DNA of 64,000 bases from Streptomyces venezuelae (GTDB taxonomy: Bacteria; Actinomycetota; Actinomycetes; Streptomycetales; Streptomycetaceae): the NCBI RefSeq assembly GCF_008642335.1, contig NZ_CP029191.1, positions 4,464,001 through 4,528,000 of the forward strand, read 5' to 3'. The notes below the pieces were generated by a model. It made no database searches. It worked only from the letters and a program-made list of their open reading frames with translations, and was not told the DNA's origin. Shown here in pieces: positions 24,562 through 34,686 of this stretch (the stretch's first letter is position 1; every line of letters starts with the position of its first letter). Made by a program: the position numbers and the translations under genes.

Positions 24562-24630
24562 TGATGCCCTCACTTTTCATACGACTCGTACGCACCCTCC
24601 GTATGGCCAGTATGGGCACAGATACACGAA

Positions 24631-24664
24631 CGGGCCGCGTGACCCCCTTGGGTCGCGCGGCCCG
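24631..24664 (-). terminator. hairpin downstream of ppa
   Basis: CGGGCCGCG and CGCGGCCCG form nine pairs, continued after one mismatch by GACCC and GGGTC. It lies 15 bases beyond the ppa stop on the minus strand, between ppa and the exporter gene, so it should end the ppa transcript. Confidence 0.75.
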
Positions 24665-24679
24665 TCCGGGGCGAGTGGC

Positions 24680-25171
24680 TCAGTGGCCGCCCTCGTCCTT
24701 GAAGCGCTTGTAGGAACGCTCGATCTCGGCCTCGGCGTCCGCGCGGCCGACCCAGTCGGCGCCCTCGACGGACTTGCCGGGCTCCAGGTCCTTGTAGACC
24801 TCGAAGAAGTGCTGGATCTCCAGGCGGTCGAACTCGGAGACGTGGTGGATGTCGCGCAGGTGCTCCACGCGCGGGTCGGAGGCCGGGACGCAGAGCAGCT
24901 TGTCGTCGCCGCCCGCCTCGTCGGTCATCCGGAACATGCCGATCGCGCGGCACTTGATGAGGCAGCCCGGGAAGGTCGGCTCGTCCAGGATGACCAGGGC
25001 GTCCAGCGGGTCACCGTCCTCGCCGAGGGTGTTCTCGACGAAGCCGTAGTCCGCGGGGTAGCTGGTCGACGTGAAGAGGCGACGGTCCAGACGGATCCGG
25101 CCGGTCTCGTGGTCCACCTCGTACTTGTTCCGCGAACCCTTCGGAATCTCGATGGTGACGTCGAACTCCAC
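24680..25171 (-). CDS. ppa: inorganic pyrophosphatase
   Basis: 163-residue family I soluble pyrophosphatase, which hydrolyses PPi to phosphate and pulls biosynthetic reactions forward. Motifs: [33 protein letters not shown] (catalytic Asp cluster) and [19 protein letters not shown] at 25169-25171 ([12 protein letters not shown]) with GGAGG upstream gives the usual family length; an upstream ATG would add nine residues. Transcribed alone, divergently from dacB. Confidence 0.95.
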   Translation of the reverse strand: MEFDVTIEIPKGSRNKYEVDHETGRIRLDRRLFTSTSYPADYGFVENTLGEDGDPLDALVILDEPTFPGCLIKCRAIGMFRMTDEAGGDDKLLCVPASDPRVEHLRDIHHVSEFDRLEIQHFFEVYKDLEPGKSVEGADWVGRADAEAEIERSYKRFKDEGGH

Positions 25172-25256
25172 GGGTGGCTCCTCCATGATCAGCACATACT
25201 TCGGGTGATTAAGTGTCCCTCACGCAGATGTGTGATCGCGAAAGGGGCTGGTCGTC

Positions 25257-26807
25257 GTGCCGGAGCTCAAGCCTTGGCAGCGGCCTCGACAGCTTTTGAG
25301 ACAGCTGCCAAAGCCTTCCGCCACCAAGCTCTCCGGGTTCTCCGGGAAGCTCACGACCTGGCAGCTCACAGCTGGGTCCGCCGCCTTCGGCCTGGTCATC
25401 GCGGCCGGGGCGGTGGCCGCGGCCGGCCCTTGGGACTCCTCCGGTCAGCGTACGGCGGAGCGGGACCGGGCCGCTTCCCAGGAGGCCTGGGGTGGCGCAG
25501 ATCACGCTGGTCGGGCGCCCGGGAGCGAGCCCGAAGCGGCTCCGAGCGCCCCTTCGGTGCTCGCGGGGCTCGGCGCGCCCGCGGGGGTGGCACCGGCACC
25601 GACGGACTCCGCGCTGGCGGAGGTGCTCGATCCGCTCATGCGGGATCCGGCGCTCGGTCCGAAGCGGTCGGCCGTCGTGCTCGACGCGGCCACGGGGAAG
25701 CCCGTCTACGGCAAGAGCGCGGGCGACGGCCTGACGCCCGCGTCGACCATCAAGATCGCCACGGCCGTCGCGGCGCTGTCCGCGGTGGGCCCGGACCACC
25801 GCATCGCCACGAAGACGGTGATCGAACCCGCCGGCTCCTCGGCCGCTCCTGACGTCGTCCTGGTCGGCGGCGGCGACCCCACACTCACCGCCCGCAAGGA
25901 CGGCCGCTACACGGACACGGCGGCGAGCCTGCGTACCCTCGCCGAGGACACGGCACGCTCCCTCAAGAGCCGCGGCATCGACAAGATCAAGCTCTCGTAC
26001 GACACGTCGCTGTACTCCGGCCCCGTGCAGCACCCGATCGGCCCGAACGAGAACATCACGCCGGTCAGCGCCCTCATGGCCGACGAGGGCCGCCTGGACG
26101 ACTCCACGAGCGGCCCCGCACCGCGCACGGCGGACCCGGCGGGCGAGGCGACGAGGAAATTCGCTTCGTTCCTCCGCGACAAGGGCATCGACACATCAAC
26201 ACCCCCCGAGGCGACCCCGGGCCCCTCCAAGGCATCGGACCGCGCCGAGGCCCTGGCGAAGGTCGAGTCGCCGCCGCTGTCGGCGCTGGTCGAACGGATG
26301 CTGACGCACAGCGACAACGACATCGCCGAGGCGCTGGCCCGCCAGGCGGCGATCGCCGCGAAGGAGCCGGCGAGCTTCGACGGCGCGGGCAAGGCGGTGC
26401 GCGCCACCCTCTCCAAGCAGAAACTCCCCCTCTCCGGCACGAAGTTCGCCGACGGCAGCGGCCTGGACCGTGCCGACCGCGTCTCCGCGGAGCTCCTCGC
26501 CGCGCTCCTGGACCACGCGGCGGACCCGGGCCGCCCCGAACTCCGCTCGGTCGTCACGGGCCTGCCCGTGGCGGGCTTCACCGGCACGCTCGTCGACCGC
26601 TACCCCAAGGACTCGCCGGGCACGGGGGTGGTCCGCGCCAAGACCGGCACGCTGACGGGCGTGAACAGCCTCGCGGGAACGGTGGTGGACGCGGACGGCC
26701 GCCTCCTGGTCTTCGCCTTCATGACCACAGGCACGACGGACCCCCAGTCGGCCCAGAGGGCCCTGGACCACATGGCCTCAACAGTGGCGAACTGCGGCTG
26801 CCGCTAA
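25257..26807 (+). CDS. dacB: D-alanyl-D-alanine carboxypeptidase/endopeptidase (PBP4 type)
   Basis: 516-residue class C penicillin-binding protein acting on peptidoglycan outside the membrane. N-terminal membrane anchor at about 37-56, a Pro/Ala-rich linker, then the peptidase domain: nucleophile S163 in PASTIKIAT (SxxK), HSDNDIAE (SxN) and VRAKTGTLTGV (KTG). Removes terminal D-Ala or cuts cross-links. GTG start at 25257, with AAAGGGG upstream. Divergent from ppa and followed by the zinc protease gene, an order recurring in Streptomyces. Confidence 0.93.
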   Translation: MPELKPWQRPRQLLRQLPKPSATKLSGFSGKLTTWQLTAGSAAFGLVIAAGAVAAAGPWDSSGQRTAERDRAASQEAWGGADHAGRAPGSEPEAAPSAPSVLAGLGAPAGVAPAPTDSALAEVLDPLMRDPALGPKRSAVVLDAATGKPVYGKSAGDGLTPASTIKIATAVAALSAVGPDHRIATKTVIEPAGSSAAPDVVLVGGGDPTLTARKDGRYTDTAASLRTLAEDTARSLKSRGIDKIKLSYDTSLYSGPVQHPIGPNENITPVSALMADEGRLDDSTSGPAPRTADPAGEATRKFASFLRDKGIDTSTPPEATPGPSKASDRAEALAKVESPPLSALVERMLTHSDNDIAEALARQAAIAAKEPASFDGAGKAVRATLSKQKLPLSGTKFADGSGLDRADRVSAELLAALLDHAADPGRPELRSVVTGLPVAGFTGTLVDRYPKDSPGTGVVRAKTGTLTGVNSLAGTVVDADGRLLVFAFMTTGTTDPQSAQRALDHMASTVANCGCR

Positions 26808-26866
26808 AAGCCCCCTGAACGACTGATCGCCGGGCCCTGAAACCCGAACGCCCGGGAGCCGCCGCC

Positions 26867-26930
26867 AGGGGCGCGGGGAACTGCGCGAGCAACCCCCACC
26901 GGGCCCGCGCGGGAGCAACCGAGGCCCACC
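26867..26930 (+). repeat. common Streptomyces intergenic repeat
   Basis: Contains GGGGCGCGGGGAACTGCGCG followed by AGCAACCCCCACCGGG, a string I know as very widespread between Streptomyces genes. It pairs partly with itself and may act as a terminator after dacB. It fills much of the 214-base gap. Confidence 0.7.
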
Positions 26931-27021
26931 CGCCCCAAACGGGCCCTAGGGGCAGGCTCCAGGGCAATGTCAGGGATGCCAGCCCCTCCACAGGAGGGAG
27001 CCAGCACGTACCGTTGAGCGC

Positions 27022-28149
27022 ATGACGAGCATCGGTGGTGCCGAGATGGTCGACTGGAATCTCGCGGTGGCGACCGCGACCCGCCTCGTGAGGCCGGGCC
27101 CCGAGGTGAGCCGCGACGAGGCGCGAGCCGTCGTCGCGGAGCTCCGTCGGCACGCCAAATCCTCGGAGGAACACGTCCGTTCCTTCACGAGGATGGGGAC
27201 GGAGGCCACCCACGACACCCCGGTCCTCGTGGTGGACAGGGCCGGCTGGGTCAGGGCGAACGTCGCGGGGTTCAGGGAGATCCTGAAGCCCCTCCTCGAC
27301 AAGATGCAGGACCGCCGCACGGGCCCCGGCGGCGCCGTGCTGGGCGCGGTCGGCGGCAAGGTGACGGGCGTGGAGCTCGGCATGCTCCTGTCGTTCCTCG
27401 CCTCCCGCGTCCTCGGGCAGTACGAGACGTTCGCCCCGGCTACCCGCGACCTCCCCGCGGGAGCGAACGGCGGCGGCAGGCTCCTCCTGGTCGCCCCGAA
27501 CATCGTGCACGTGGAGCGCGAGCTCGACGTGGACCCCCACGACTTCCGCCTCTGGGTCTGCCTCCACGAGGAGACGCACCGCACGCAGTTCACCGCCGTG
27601 CCGTGGCTGCGCGACCACCTGGAGGCCGAGATCCAGTCGTTCCTCGGCGAGACCGAGGTCGACCCGATGACGGTCCTGGAGCGCGTCAGGGAGGCCGCCC
27701 AGACCTTCGCGGGCGGCCGTACCGACGCGGCGGAGGGCGAGGAGTCCGAGGGCGGCCGCTCCCTCGTCGAGCTCGTCCAGACCCCCGCCCAGCGCGAGAT
27801 CCTCGCCCGCCTGACAGCCGTGATGTCCCTGCTCGAGGGCCACGCGGACTTCGTGATGGACGGCGTGGGCCCGGACGTCGTGCCGTCCGTCGGCGAGATC
27901 CGGGAGAAGTTCCAGCAGCGCAGGGCCCGCGGCGCGAGCCGCCTCGACCAGGCGCTGCGCAAGCTCCTCGGTCTCGACGCCAAATTGCGCCAGTACCGCG
28001 ACGGCGAGCGCTTCGTGCGCGCCGTCGTCGACGAGGTCGGCATGGACGGCTTCAACCGCGTGTGGACGTCGCCGAACACGCTGCCCACGAAGGCGGAGAT
28101 CGCCAAACCGGCGGACTGGGTCGCGCGGGTGCACCGTAAGGGAGACTGA
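27022..28149 (+). CDS. zinc-dependent metalloprotease (DUF2342, zincin-like)
   Basis: 375 residues. The catalytic motif HEETH is in VCLHEETHRTQFTAVPWLRD, with further conserved text ASRVLGQYETFAP and LLEGHADFVMDGVG supplying the likely third ligand region. The family is sometimes labelled coenzyme F420 biosynthesis-associated from its phylogenetic profile, but the substrate is unknown. TACCGT lies seven bases before the ATG, suggesting a leaderless message. It precedes tilS-hpt-ftsH, an order preserved in actinobacteria. Confidence 0.87.
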   Translation: MTSIGGAEMVDWNLAVATATRLVRPGPEVSRDEARAVVAELRRHAKSSEEHVRSFTRMGTEATHDTPVLVVDRAGWVRANVAGFREILKPLLDKMQDRRTGPGGAVLGAVGGKVTGVELGMLLSFLASRVLGQYETFAPATRDLPAGANGGGRLLLVAPNIVHVERELDVDPHDFRLWVCLHEETHRTQFTAVPWLRDHLEAEIQSFLGETEVDPMTVLERVREAAQTFAGGRTDAAEGEESEGGRSLVELVQTPAQREILARLTAVMSLLEGHADFVMDGVGPDVVPSVGEIREKFQQRRARGASRLDQALRKLLGLDAKLRQYRDGERFVRAVVDEVGMDGFNRVWTSPNTLPTKAEIAKPADWVARVHRKGD

Positions 28150-28380
28150 CAGGCCGGAAGCGGCCGATGGCAGGAGAACGCCCCCGTAATCACCCGTCCG
28201 AGGGACCGTAGGCGATGGGTAGGCGTGCAATGCTCGGGTAACGGCTCGGCTCTGTCACCATCGACACACTCTGAGTGACCGAACGCGCGGGAAGCGAGGC
28301 CCCCCGAGGGCCGGACGACCCGAGTGGGTCCTGAGTGACTGGTCCGAGCTCACCCCCGAACTTCACGAAGGGAACCGGAC

Positions 28381-29436
28381 ATGGGTCCCCATCCTGCGGT
28401 CGCGGCGATACGCCTGGCGGTCCGCCGCGTACTCCACGACGTCCTGACCGACCTACAGCGCACCTCCGAGAACGACCCCCCACGCCCCCCGCTGCCCCCG
28501 CACCCCCCGCACGAGCAGCCCGCGTCGCCGCTCGTGCTCGTCGCCTGCTCCGGCGGCGCCGACTCCATGGCGCTCGCCTCCGCGCTCGCCTTCGAGGCCC
28601 CCAAGCTCGGCATGCGCGCCGGCGGCATCACCGTCGACCACGGCCTGCAGCCCGGCTCCGACCTGCGCGCCGCGGAAGTCGTCGTGCGCCTCACCGCGCT
28701 CGGCCTGACCCCGGTCGACTCCGTGGCCGTGTCCGTGGGCCGCGACGGAGGCCCCGAGGCCGCCGCCCGCGACGCGCGCTACGCAGCCCTGGACGCCGCC
28801 GCCGAACGGCATTCGGCGGCCGCCGTCCTGCTCGGCCACACCCGTGACGACCAGGCCGAGACCGTCCTGCTCGGCCTCGCCCGCGGCTCCGGGATCCGCT
28901 CGCTGTCCGGAATGGCGGCGACCTCGGGGGTCGCCGGCCGTTACCGCCGCCCCTTCCTGCACCTGGACCGGCAGACCGCCCGCAAGGCGTGCATGGTCCA
29001 GTCGCTGCCCGTCTGGGACGACCCGCACAACGCCGACCCGGCGTACACCCGCTCCCGGCTGCGCCACGAGGGCCTGCCCGCCCTGGAGAAGGCGCTCGGC
29101 AAGGGCGTCGTCGAGGCGCTCGCCCGCACGGCGCAGCTGTCCAGGGACGACGCCGACGCCCTCGACACCTGGGCCGCCCAGGCCGAGACGACCGTGCGCG
29201 ACTCCACCGGCCTCCTGGAGTGCGCGAAGCTCTACGCGCTGCCCCCCGCGGTGCGCCGCCGCATCGTCCGCCGGGCCGCCATCGACGCGGGCGCCCCCGC
29301 GGGTTCGCTCTTCGCCCGGCACATCGAAGAGGTCGACCGTCTGATCACGGGCTGGCGCGGCCAGGGAGCCATCAACCTCCCGGGCAAAGTCGTGGCTCAG
29401 CGCCAGGGTGGCAGACTGGTGATCCGGCAAGGCTGA
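28381..29436 (+). CDS. tilS: tRNA(Ile)-lysidine synthase
   Basis: 351 residues. Converts C34 of tRNA-Ile(CAU) to lysidine with ATP and lysine, so it reads AUA codons. PP-loop SGGADS is at 57-62 ([15 protein letters not shown]), with further motifs [23 protein letters not shown] and the C-terminal [19 protein letters not shown] Pro-rich N-terminal extension (about 30-50) is typical of Streptomyces. Followed closely by hpt and ftsH, a widely conserved cluster. Confidence 0.93.
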   Translation: MGPHPAVAAIRLAVRRVLHDVLTDLQRTSENDPPRPPLPPHPPHEQPASPLVLVACSGGADSMALASALAFEAPKLGMRAGGITVDHGLQPGSDLRAAEVVVRLTALGLTPVDSVAVSVGRDGGPEAAARDARYAALDAAAERHSAAAVLLGHTRDDQAETVLLGLARGSGIRSLSGMAATSGVAGRYRRPFLHLDRQTARKACMVQSLPVWDDPHNADPAYTRSRLRHEGLPALEKALGKGVVEALARTAQLSRDDADALDTWAAQAETTVRDSTGLLECAKLYALPPAVRRRIVRRAAIDAGAPAGSLFARHIEEVDRLITGWRGQGAINLPGKVVAQRQGGRLVIRQG

Positions 29437-29490
29437 CGAGAGGCCCGTGTGACTGGCGGGCCGAGTCGGCCGGTGGGACGACCGAAAGTG

Positions 29491-30051
29491 ATGCGGGTGG
29501 ACGCGAAAGACATGGGCACCGACCTCCAGTCGGTGCTCATCACCAAAGAAGAGATCGACGCGAAGCTGGCCGAGCTGGCCGCCAAGATCGACGCGGAGTA
29601 CGCGGGCAAGGACCTGCTGATCGTCGGCGTCCTCAAGGGCGCTGTGATGGTCATGGCGGACCTGGCGCGTGCGCTGTCCACTCCCGTCACGATGGACTGG
29701 ATGGCCGTTTCGTCGTACGGCGCGGGGACCCAGTCCTCCGGCGTCGTGCGGATCCTCAAGGACCTGGACACCGACATCAAGGGCAAGCACGTCCTGATCG
29801 TCGAGGACATCATCGACTCCGGTCTGACGCTGTCCTGGCTGCTGTCCAACCTCGGCTCGCGCGAGCCCGCCTCCCTCGAGGTGTGCACACTGCTGCGCAA
29901 GCCCGAGGCGGCCAAGGTCGCGATCGACGTGAAGTGGATCGGCTTCGACATCCCGAACGAGTTCGTCGTGGGGTACGGCCTCGACTTCGCCGAGAAGTAC
30001 CGCAACCTCCCGTTCGTCGGGACGCTCGCTCCGCACGTCTACGGCGGCTGA
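29491..30051 (+). CDS. hpt: hypoxanthine phosphoribosyltransferase
   Basis: 186-residue purine salvage enzyme transferring phosphoribose from PRPP to hypoxanthine or guanine. The PRPP loop is [20 protein letters not shown]; other motifs are [16 protein letters not shown] and the flexible-loop [11 protein letters not shown], and the C-terminus ends [19 protein letters not shown] at 29491 ([13 protein letters not shown]) matches family N-termini; an internal ATG at 29512 is possible. Lies 54 bases after tilS. Confidence 0.94.
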   Translation: MRVDAKDMGTDLQSVLITKEEIDAKLAELAAKIDAEYAGKDLLIVGVLKGAVMVMADLARALSTPVTMDWMAVSSYGAGTQSSGVVRILKDLDTDIKGKHVLIVEDIIDSGLTLSWLLSNLGSREPASLEVCTLLRKPEAAKVAIDVKWIGFDIPNEFVVGYGLDFAEKYRNLPFVGTLAPHVYGG

Positions 30052-30103
30052 CGTCTCGTAGGGCCGCCGAGCGGTCCGCCGAGCGCGCCGCGTACGACGC
30101 AGG

Positions 30104-30129
30104 GGAACCCTCACCCGTTTCCCGACGTT
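30104..30129 (+). promoter_or_regulatory. ECF sigma-factor-type promoter before ftsH
   Basis: GGAAC (30104-30108), exactly 18 bases, then GTT (30127-30129). This fits the sigma-E/sigma-R pattern of Streptomyces. It lies about 130 bases before the ftsH ATG, beyond the hpt stop, so ftsH could be induced by envelope or thiol stress independently of tilS-hpt. Confidence 0.5.
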
Positions 30130-30259
30130 GGAGCATGCGAAGGCCGGATTGCCAGCAGTCCCGGGCAGCTTCGGGTCACAATGCTGGGGTACCGTCCGAA
30201 GAACAGTCTTTATCAAACTCACTATGGCAGGAGGGACGGGGCGTCATCGCTCCGTATGG

Positions 30260-32284
30260 ATGGACGTGAAGCGATACTTCCGTGGGCCAGTCATGTGGAT
30301 CGTGCTGGCCGTCCTTGCCGTGGTCGTGTTGATGCAGGTCGTCGGCTCGTCCGGTGGCTACAAGACGGTGGACACCGGCCAGGTCGTCCAGGCGATCAAC
30401 GACAACAAGGTCGAGTCCGCAAAGATCACCACCGGTGACGAGCAGATCATCAAGGTCGAGCTCAAGGACGGCCAGAAGGTCAAGGACAGCAGCAAGATCC
30501 AGGCGAGCTACATCGGCGACCAGGGCGTCGACCTCGCCAAGACCCTGCAGTCCAAGTACCAGACCAAGGACATCCCGGACGGTTATACCGTCTCGCCGTC
30601 CAAGCAGAACCCGTTCGTCGGCATCCTGCTCTCCCTGCTCCCCTTCGTCCTGATCGTCGTCGTCTTCCTGTTCCTGATGAACCAGATGCAGGGCGGCGGC
30701 TCCCGGGTCATGAACTTCGGGAAGTCCAAGGCGAAGCTCATCACCAAGGACACCCCGAAGACGACGTTCGCCGACGTGGCGGGGTCCGACGAGGCGGTCG
30801 AGGAGCTCCACGAGATCAAGGAGTTCCTCCAGGAGCCGGCGAAGTTCCAGGCCGTCGGCGCCAAGATCCCCAAGGGCGTGCTGCTCTACGGCCCGCCCGG
30901 TACCGGTAAGACGCTCCTCGCGCGTGCCGTCGCCGGTGAGGCCGGAGTCCCGTTCTACTCGATCTCCGGTTCCGACTTCGTCGAGATGTTCGTCGGTGTC
31001 GGTGCCTCCCGTGTGCGTGACCTCTTCGAGCAGGCCAAGGCGAACGCCCCGGCGATCGTCTTCGTCGACGAGATCGACGCCGTCGGCCGTCACCGCGGTG
31101 CCGGTCTCGGCGGTGGCCACGACGAGCGCGAGCAGACGCTGAACCAGCTGCTCGTCGAGATGGACGGCTTCGACGTGAAGGGCGGCGTCATCCTGATCGC
31201 CGCCACGAACCGCCCCGACATCCTCGACCCGGCGCTGCTGCGCCCGGGCCGCTTCGACCGGCAGATCGCCGTCGACCGCCCGGACATGCAGGGCCGTCTG
31301 GAGATCCTCAAGGTTCACCAGAAGGGCAAGCCGGTCGCCCCGGACGTCGACCTCTCCGCGGTCGCCCGTCGCACGCCGGGCTTCACCGGCGCGGACCTGA
31401 GCAACGTCCTCAACGAGGCCGCGCTGCTCACCGCCCGCAGCGACAAGAAGCTGATCGACAACAGCATGCTCGACGAGGCGATCGACCGCGTCGTGGCGGG
31501 CCCGCAGAAGCGGACCCGGATCATGTCCGACAAGGAGAAGAAGATCACCGCGTACCACGAGGGCGGACACGCCCTGGTCGCGGCGGCCTCACCGAACTCG
31601 GACCCGGTCCACAAGATCACGATTCTGTCCCGCGGCCGGGCCCTGGGTTACACCATGGTCCTGCCCGAAGAGGACAAGTACTCGACCACGCGCAACGAAA
31701 TGCTCGACCAGCTGGCGTACATGCTGGGCGGGCGCGCGGCCGAGGAGCTCGTCTTCCACGACCCGACGACGGGCGCGGCGAACGACATCGAGAAGGCCAC
31801 GGGCACGGCCCGCGCGATGGTCACGCAGTACGGCATGACCGAGCGGCTCGGCGCGATCAAGTTCGGCGGCGACAACACCGAGCCCTTCCTCGGCCGCGAG
31901 ATGGGCCACCAGCGCGACTACTCGGAAGAGGTCGCGGCGCTGGTCGACGAAGAGGTCAAGAAGCTCATCGAGACCGCGCACAACGAGGCGTGGGAGATCC
32001 TCGTCGAGAACCGCGACGTGCTCGACAACCTGGTCCTGCAGCTCCTGGAGAAGGAGACGCTCGGCAAGGAAGAGATCGCCGAGATCTTCTCGACCATCGT
32101 GAAGCGCCCGGCCCGCCCGGCGTGGACCGGCTCCTCGCGGCGCACGCCCTCGACCCGCCCGCCGGTGCTCTCCCCCAAGGAGCTGTCGCTGACGAACGGT
32201 GCGAACGGCGCGACCCCGGCGGTCACGTCGGGCAGCACGGAGCAGCCCCTCGAGGTGGCCCCGGAGGACCGCCCCGAGAGCTGA
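30260..32284 (+). CDS. ftsH: ATP-dependent zinc metalloprotease FtsH
   Basis: 674-residue membrane AAA protease that removes misfolded or regulatory membrane and cytosolic proteins. Two N-terminal helices (about 10-28 and 118-138) enclose an extracytoplasmic domain. Then Walker A GPPGTGKT (211-218), Walker [15 protein letters not shown] region [15 protein letters not shown] and zinc motif H433EGGH437. The C-terminal 50 residues are a low-complexity tail. ATG at 30260 ([10 protein letters not shown]) is the family start, though AGGAGGG lies about 25 bases upstream and an in-frame ATG at 30224 cannot be excluded. Confidence 0.94.
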   Translation: MDVKRYFRGPVMWIVLAVLAVVVLMQVVGSSGGYKTVDTGQVVQAINDNKVESAKITTGDEQIIKVELKDGQKVKDSSKIQASYIGDQGVDLAKTLQSKYQTKDIPDGYTVSPSKQNPFVGILLSLLPFVLIVVVFLFLMNQMQGGGSRVMNFGKSKAKLITKDTPKTTFADVAGSDEAVEELHEIKEFLQEPAKFQAVGAKIPKGVLLYGPPGTGKTLLARAVAGEAGVPFYSISGSDFVEMFVGVGASRVRDLFEQAKANAPAIVFVDEIDAVGRHRGAGLGGGHDEREQTLNQLLVEMDGFDVKGGVILIAATNRPDILDPALLRPGRFDRQIAVDRPDMQGRLEILKVHQKGKPVAPDVDLSAVARRTPGFTGADLSNVLNEAALLTARSDKKLIDNSMLDEAIDRVVAGPQKRTRIMSDKEKKITAYHEGGHALVAAASPNSDPVHKITILSRGRALGYTMVLPEEDKYSTTRNEMLDQLAYMLGGRAAEELVFHDPTTGAANDIEKATGTARAMVTQYGMTERLGAIKFGGDNTEPFLGREMGHQRDYSEEVAALVDEEVKKLIETAHNEAWEILVENRDVLDNLVLQLLEKETLGKEEIAEIFSTIVKRPARPAWTGSSRRTPSTRPPVLSPKELSLTNGANGATPAVTSGSTEQPLEVAPEDRPES

Positions 32285-32306
32285 TCCCGCTCGCCTCAGC
32301 AGGCCC

Positions 32307-32332
32307 GGAATGGATGCCGCGCCCCCCTGGTT
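32307..32332 (+). promoter_or_regulatory. sigma-R-type promoter before folE
   Basis: GGAAT (32307-32311), exactly 18 bases, then GTT (32330-32332), the classical sigma-R arrangement. It lies about 63 bases before the folE ATG and overlaps the ftsH terminator hairpin. Confidence 0.55.
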
Positions 32333-32350
32333 CTAGCCTGGGGGCGCGGC
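32316..32350 (+). terminator. hairpin between ftsH and folE
   Basis: GCCGCGCCCCC and GGGGGCGCGGC form a perfect 11-bp stem around 13 bases, followed by TTATTTCG. A likely terminator or attenuator of ftsH transcripts. The loop contains the -10 part of the candidate folE promoter. Confidence 0.75.
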
Positions 32351-32394
32351 TTATTTCGTACGCCCGCGTGAGACGCACAGGAACGAGGCACAAG

Positions 32395-33000
32395 ATGACC
32401 GACCCGGTGACGCTGGACGGCGATGGCCTGATCGGCGAGTTCGACGAGAAGCGGGCCGAGAACGCCGTACGCGAGCTGCTCATCGCCGTGGGGGAGGACC
32501 CCGACCGGGAGGGGCTGCGTGAGACCCCGGGACGCGTCGCGCGGGCGTACAGGGAGATATTCGCCGGGCTCTGGCAGAAGCCCGAGGACGTGCTGACGAC
32601 GACGTTCGATCTCGGCCACGACGAGATGGTCCTGGTGAAGGACATCGAGGTCACCTCCTGCTGTGAGCACCACCTGGTGCCGTTCCGCGGCGTGGCGCAC
32701 GTGGGGTACATCCCGTCCACCTCCGGCAAGATCACCGGCCTGTCGAAGCTGGCCCGCCTCGTGGATGTGTACGCGCGCCGTCCGCAGGTGCAGGAGCGCA
32801 TGACGACGCAGATAGCGGACTCGCTGATGGAGATCCTGGAGCCGCGCGGCGTCATCGTCGTCGTGGAGTGCGAGCACATGTGCATGTCGATGCGCGGCAT
32901 CCGCAAGCCCGGCGCCAAGACCATCACCTCCGCGGTCCGCGGCCAGCTGCGCGACCCCGCGACGCGCAACGAGGCGATGAGCCTGATCATGGCCCGCTGA
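32395..33000 (+). CDS. folE: GTP cyclohydrolase I
   Basis: 201 residues. First enzyme of folate synthesis, turning GTP into dihydroneopterin triphosphate. Signature residues: zinc ligands in [11 protein letters not shown] and [10 protein letters not shown], and [20 protein letters not shown]. Length and C-terminus ([10 protein letters not shown]) are typical. The other folate genes folK, folB and folP lie 2-4 kb downstream on the opposite strand. ATG at 32395. Expression may be linked to thiol stress through the upstream GGAAT-N18-GTT. Confidence 0.95.
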   Translation: MTDPVTLDGDGLIGEFDEKRAENAVRELLIAVGEDPDREGLRETPGRVARAYREIFAGLWQKPEDVLTTTFDLGHDEMVLVKDIEVTSCCEHHLVPFRGVAHVGYIPSTSGKITGLSKLARLVDVYARRPQVQERMTTQIADSLMEILEPRGVIVVVECEHMCMSMRGIRKPGAKTITSAVRGQLRDPATRNEAMSLIMAR

Positions 33001-33118
33001 GGCAGCCGCCGGATCCGAGCGGGACGGAGGCCTTCGTTCCGCTCAACTCGCCTGCTGTGTGCGGTCGTTGTGGCCGAAAGCGGTGGACGGTGGGGGTGGT
33101 GGCCGAAAGACTGCGTGT

Positions 33119-34123
33119 ATGACGAATACGAGCACGCAGTCCCTGCCCACCCGCAAGCTCGGCGGCCTGGAGGTCTCCGCCCTCGGTTACGGCGCCATGG
33201 TCCTCTCCCCGGGCGTCTACGGCGAGGTCGACGACGAGCGCGGCGAGCGGGCTCTCCTCGCGGCGGTCGACGCGGGTGCCACGATCATCGACACCTCCGA
33301 CGGTTACGGCGCCGACGGCCACAACGAACGCCTCATCGGCAAGGCCCTGCGGGGACGCCGCGACCAGGTCGCGATAGCCACCAAGTTCGGCTTCCGGCTG
33401 CCGGAGGGCGTGGAGCCGCACCCCTTCCCCATCGGCTACGCCTTCGGTGAGCTGGCGGTCAACGGCGACCCGAAGCACGTACGCGGCTATGCCGAGGCGA
33501 GCCTGCGGGGTCTGGAGACGGACTACATCGACCTGTACTACCCGCACTTCCCCGACCCGCAGATCCCCCTGGAGGACACCGTCGGGGCGGTCGCCGAGCT
33601 GATCCGGGACGGACTCGTACGGCACCTCGGCCTCTCGAACGTGACGGCCGCCCAACTGCGGGCCGCGCACGCCGTGCACCCCGTGTCGGCGGTGCAGATC
33701 GAGTGGTCGATGTGGAAGCCCGCGGAGCCGGAACTCCTCGCGGCGGCGCGGGAGCTCGGGGTCGGGCTCGTGCCGTGGTCGCCGCTGGGCGCCGGCTTCC
33801 TCACCGGCACGGTCGGCCAGGTCACGGAGGGCGACTTCCGGCAGAACGCGCCGCGCTTCGACGCTGCGAATCTCAAGGCCAACAACGACCGCTTCGCGCC
33901 CGTGCGGGGCGTGGCACAGGAGCTGGACATCACCCCGGCGCAGCTGGCGCTCGCCTGGCTGCTGCACCAGGACCCGAACGTGGTGCCGATCCCCGGCAGC
34001 CGTACGCCGAAGCACATCGAGGAGAACCTCGCGGCCGCGCACGTACGGCTGGACGCGGACGTCCTCGGGCGTCTGGAGCGGATCCTGGGGGAGACGGAGG
34101 TCGAGGGCGGCACGCTGCTGTAG
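33119..34123 (+). CDS. aldo/keto reductase
   Basis: 334-residue NADPH-dependent oxidoreductase with the AKR (beta/alpha)8 barrel. Catalytic residues are visible: Asp and Tyr in IIDTSDGYGADGHNE, Lys in IATKFGFRLPEG, and the usual His region as YYPHFPDPQIP. Cofactor-binding end: PIPGSRTPKHIEENL. It resembles the general YajO/pyridoxal-reductase-like group; natural substrate unknown. ATG at 33119; it converges on the DUF3180 gene. Confidence 0.9.
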   Translation: MTNTSTQSLPTRKLGGLEVSALGYGAMVLSPGVYGEVDDERGERALLAAVDAGATIIDTSDGYGADGHNERLIGKALRGRRDQVAIATKFGFRLPEGVEPHPFPIGYAFGELAVNGDPKHVRGYAEASLRGLETDYIDLYYPHFPDPQIPLEDTVGAVAELIRDGLVRHLGLSNVTAAQLRAAHAVHPVSAVQIEWSMWKPAEPELLAAARELGVGLVPWSPLGAGFLTGTVGQVTEGDFRQNAPRFDAANLKANNDRFAPVRGVAQELDITPAQLALAWLLHQDPNVVPIPGSRTPKHIEENLAAAHVRLDADVLGRLERILGETEVEGGTLL

Positions 34124-34153
34124 CGCCCGCCAGGGCGTTCCGGTGGGCGGGGC

Positions 34154-34639
34154 CTACGCCGCCGCGGGCGTCTCGCCGTTCTCGTCGTCGTCCTCGGGGA
34201 GCTTGCAGACGCGCTCCATGAAGAAGCCGGCCGCTATCACCGCGATGCCCATCAGGACCGAAAGCCCCGCGTACACCGCCTGGTCGCGGCGGGGCGGGAT
34301 GTCGAGGGACTCGAGCAGGAACACACCCGTCCCGCCGTACATCCCCGCGACCAGGGCCGCGACCAGGGCGCTCGCCTGGCCGAAGACGACCGCGCGGGCG
34401 GCCATCATCGGCTCGACGCCCTTGGCGCCGGGGCGCCGCTCGCGCTGGGCCTTGAGCCGGGAACGCAGGGACAGCGCCGTCGCGAGGAGGGTGACGGCGA
34501 TGACCGCGAGCACGATGGGCGCGGCCAGCGGAACGCGCGGCAGGGTGCCGACGGAGTCCCAGAGGCGGGCGCCCGACCAGGACAGGACTCCGGCCGCGAG
34601 GAAGAGGCCGACCAGTGTCCTGATGCGCAGTTCCTTCAC
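34154..34639 (-). CDS. DUF3180 membrane protein
   Basis: 161 residues with four predicted membrane helices: about 8-24, 39-57, 84-100 and 122-142. This matches actinobacterial DUF3180 proteins, which almost always follow folK. GTG start at 34637-34639. Transcribed last in the folB-folK-DUF3180 unit, 47 bases after folK. Function is not known; genomic linkage hints at a role near folate or membrane metabolism, but nothing in the sequence proves it. Confidence 0.85.
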   Translation of the reverse strand: MKELRIRTLVGLFLAAGVLSWSGARLWDSVGTLPRVPLAAPIVLAVIAVTLLATALSLRSRLKAQRERRPGAKGVEPMMAARAVVFGQASALVAALVAGMYGGTGVFLLESLDIPPRRDQAVYAGLSVLMGIAVIAAGFFMERVCKLPEDDDENGETPAAA

Positions 34640-34686
34640 GGGTGACCCTTCATCGGCTTGCTTACCTCGACCGCCTTCTCCAACGA

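Noticed and set aside
26820..26990. Repeat after dacB considered as a novel element
   Set aside because: Its core string is a familiar, very widespread Streptomyces intergenic repeat, so it was listed as a feature only.
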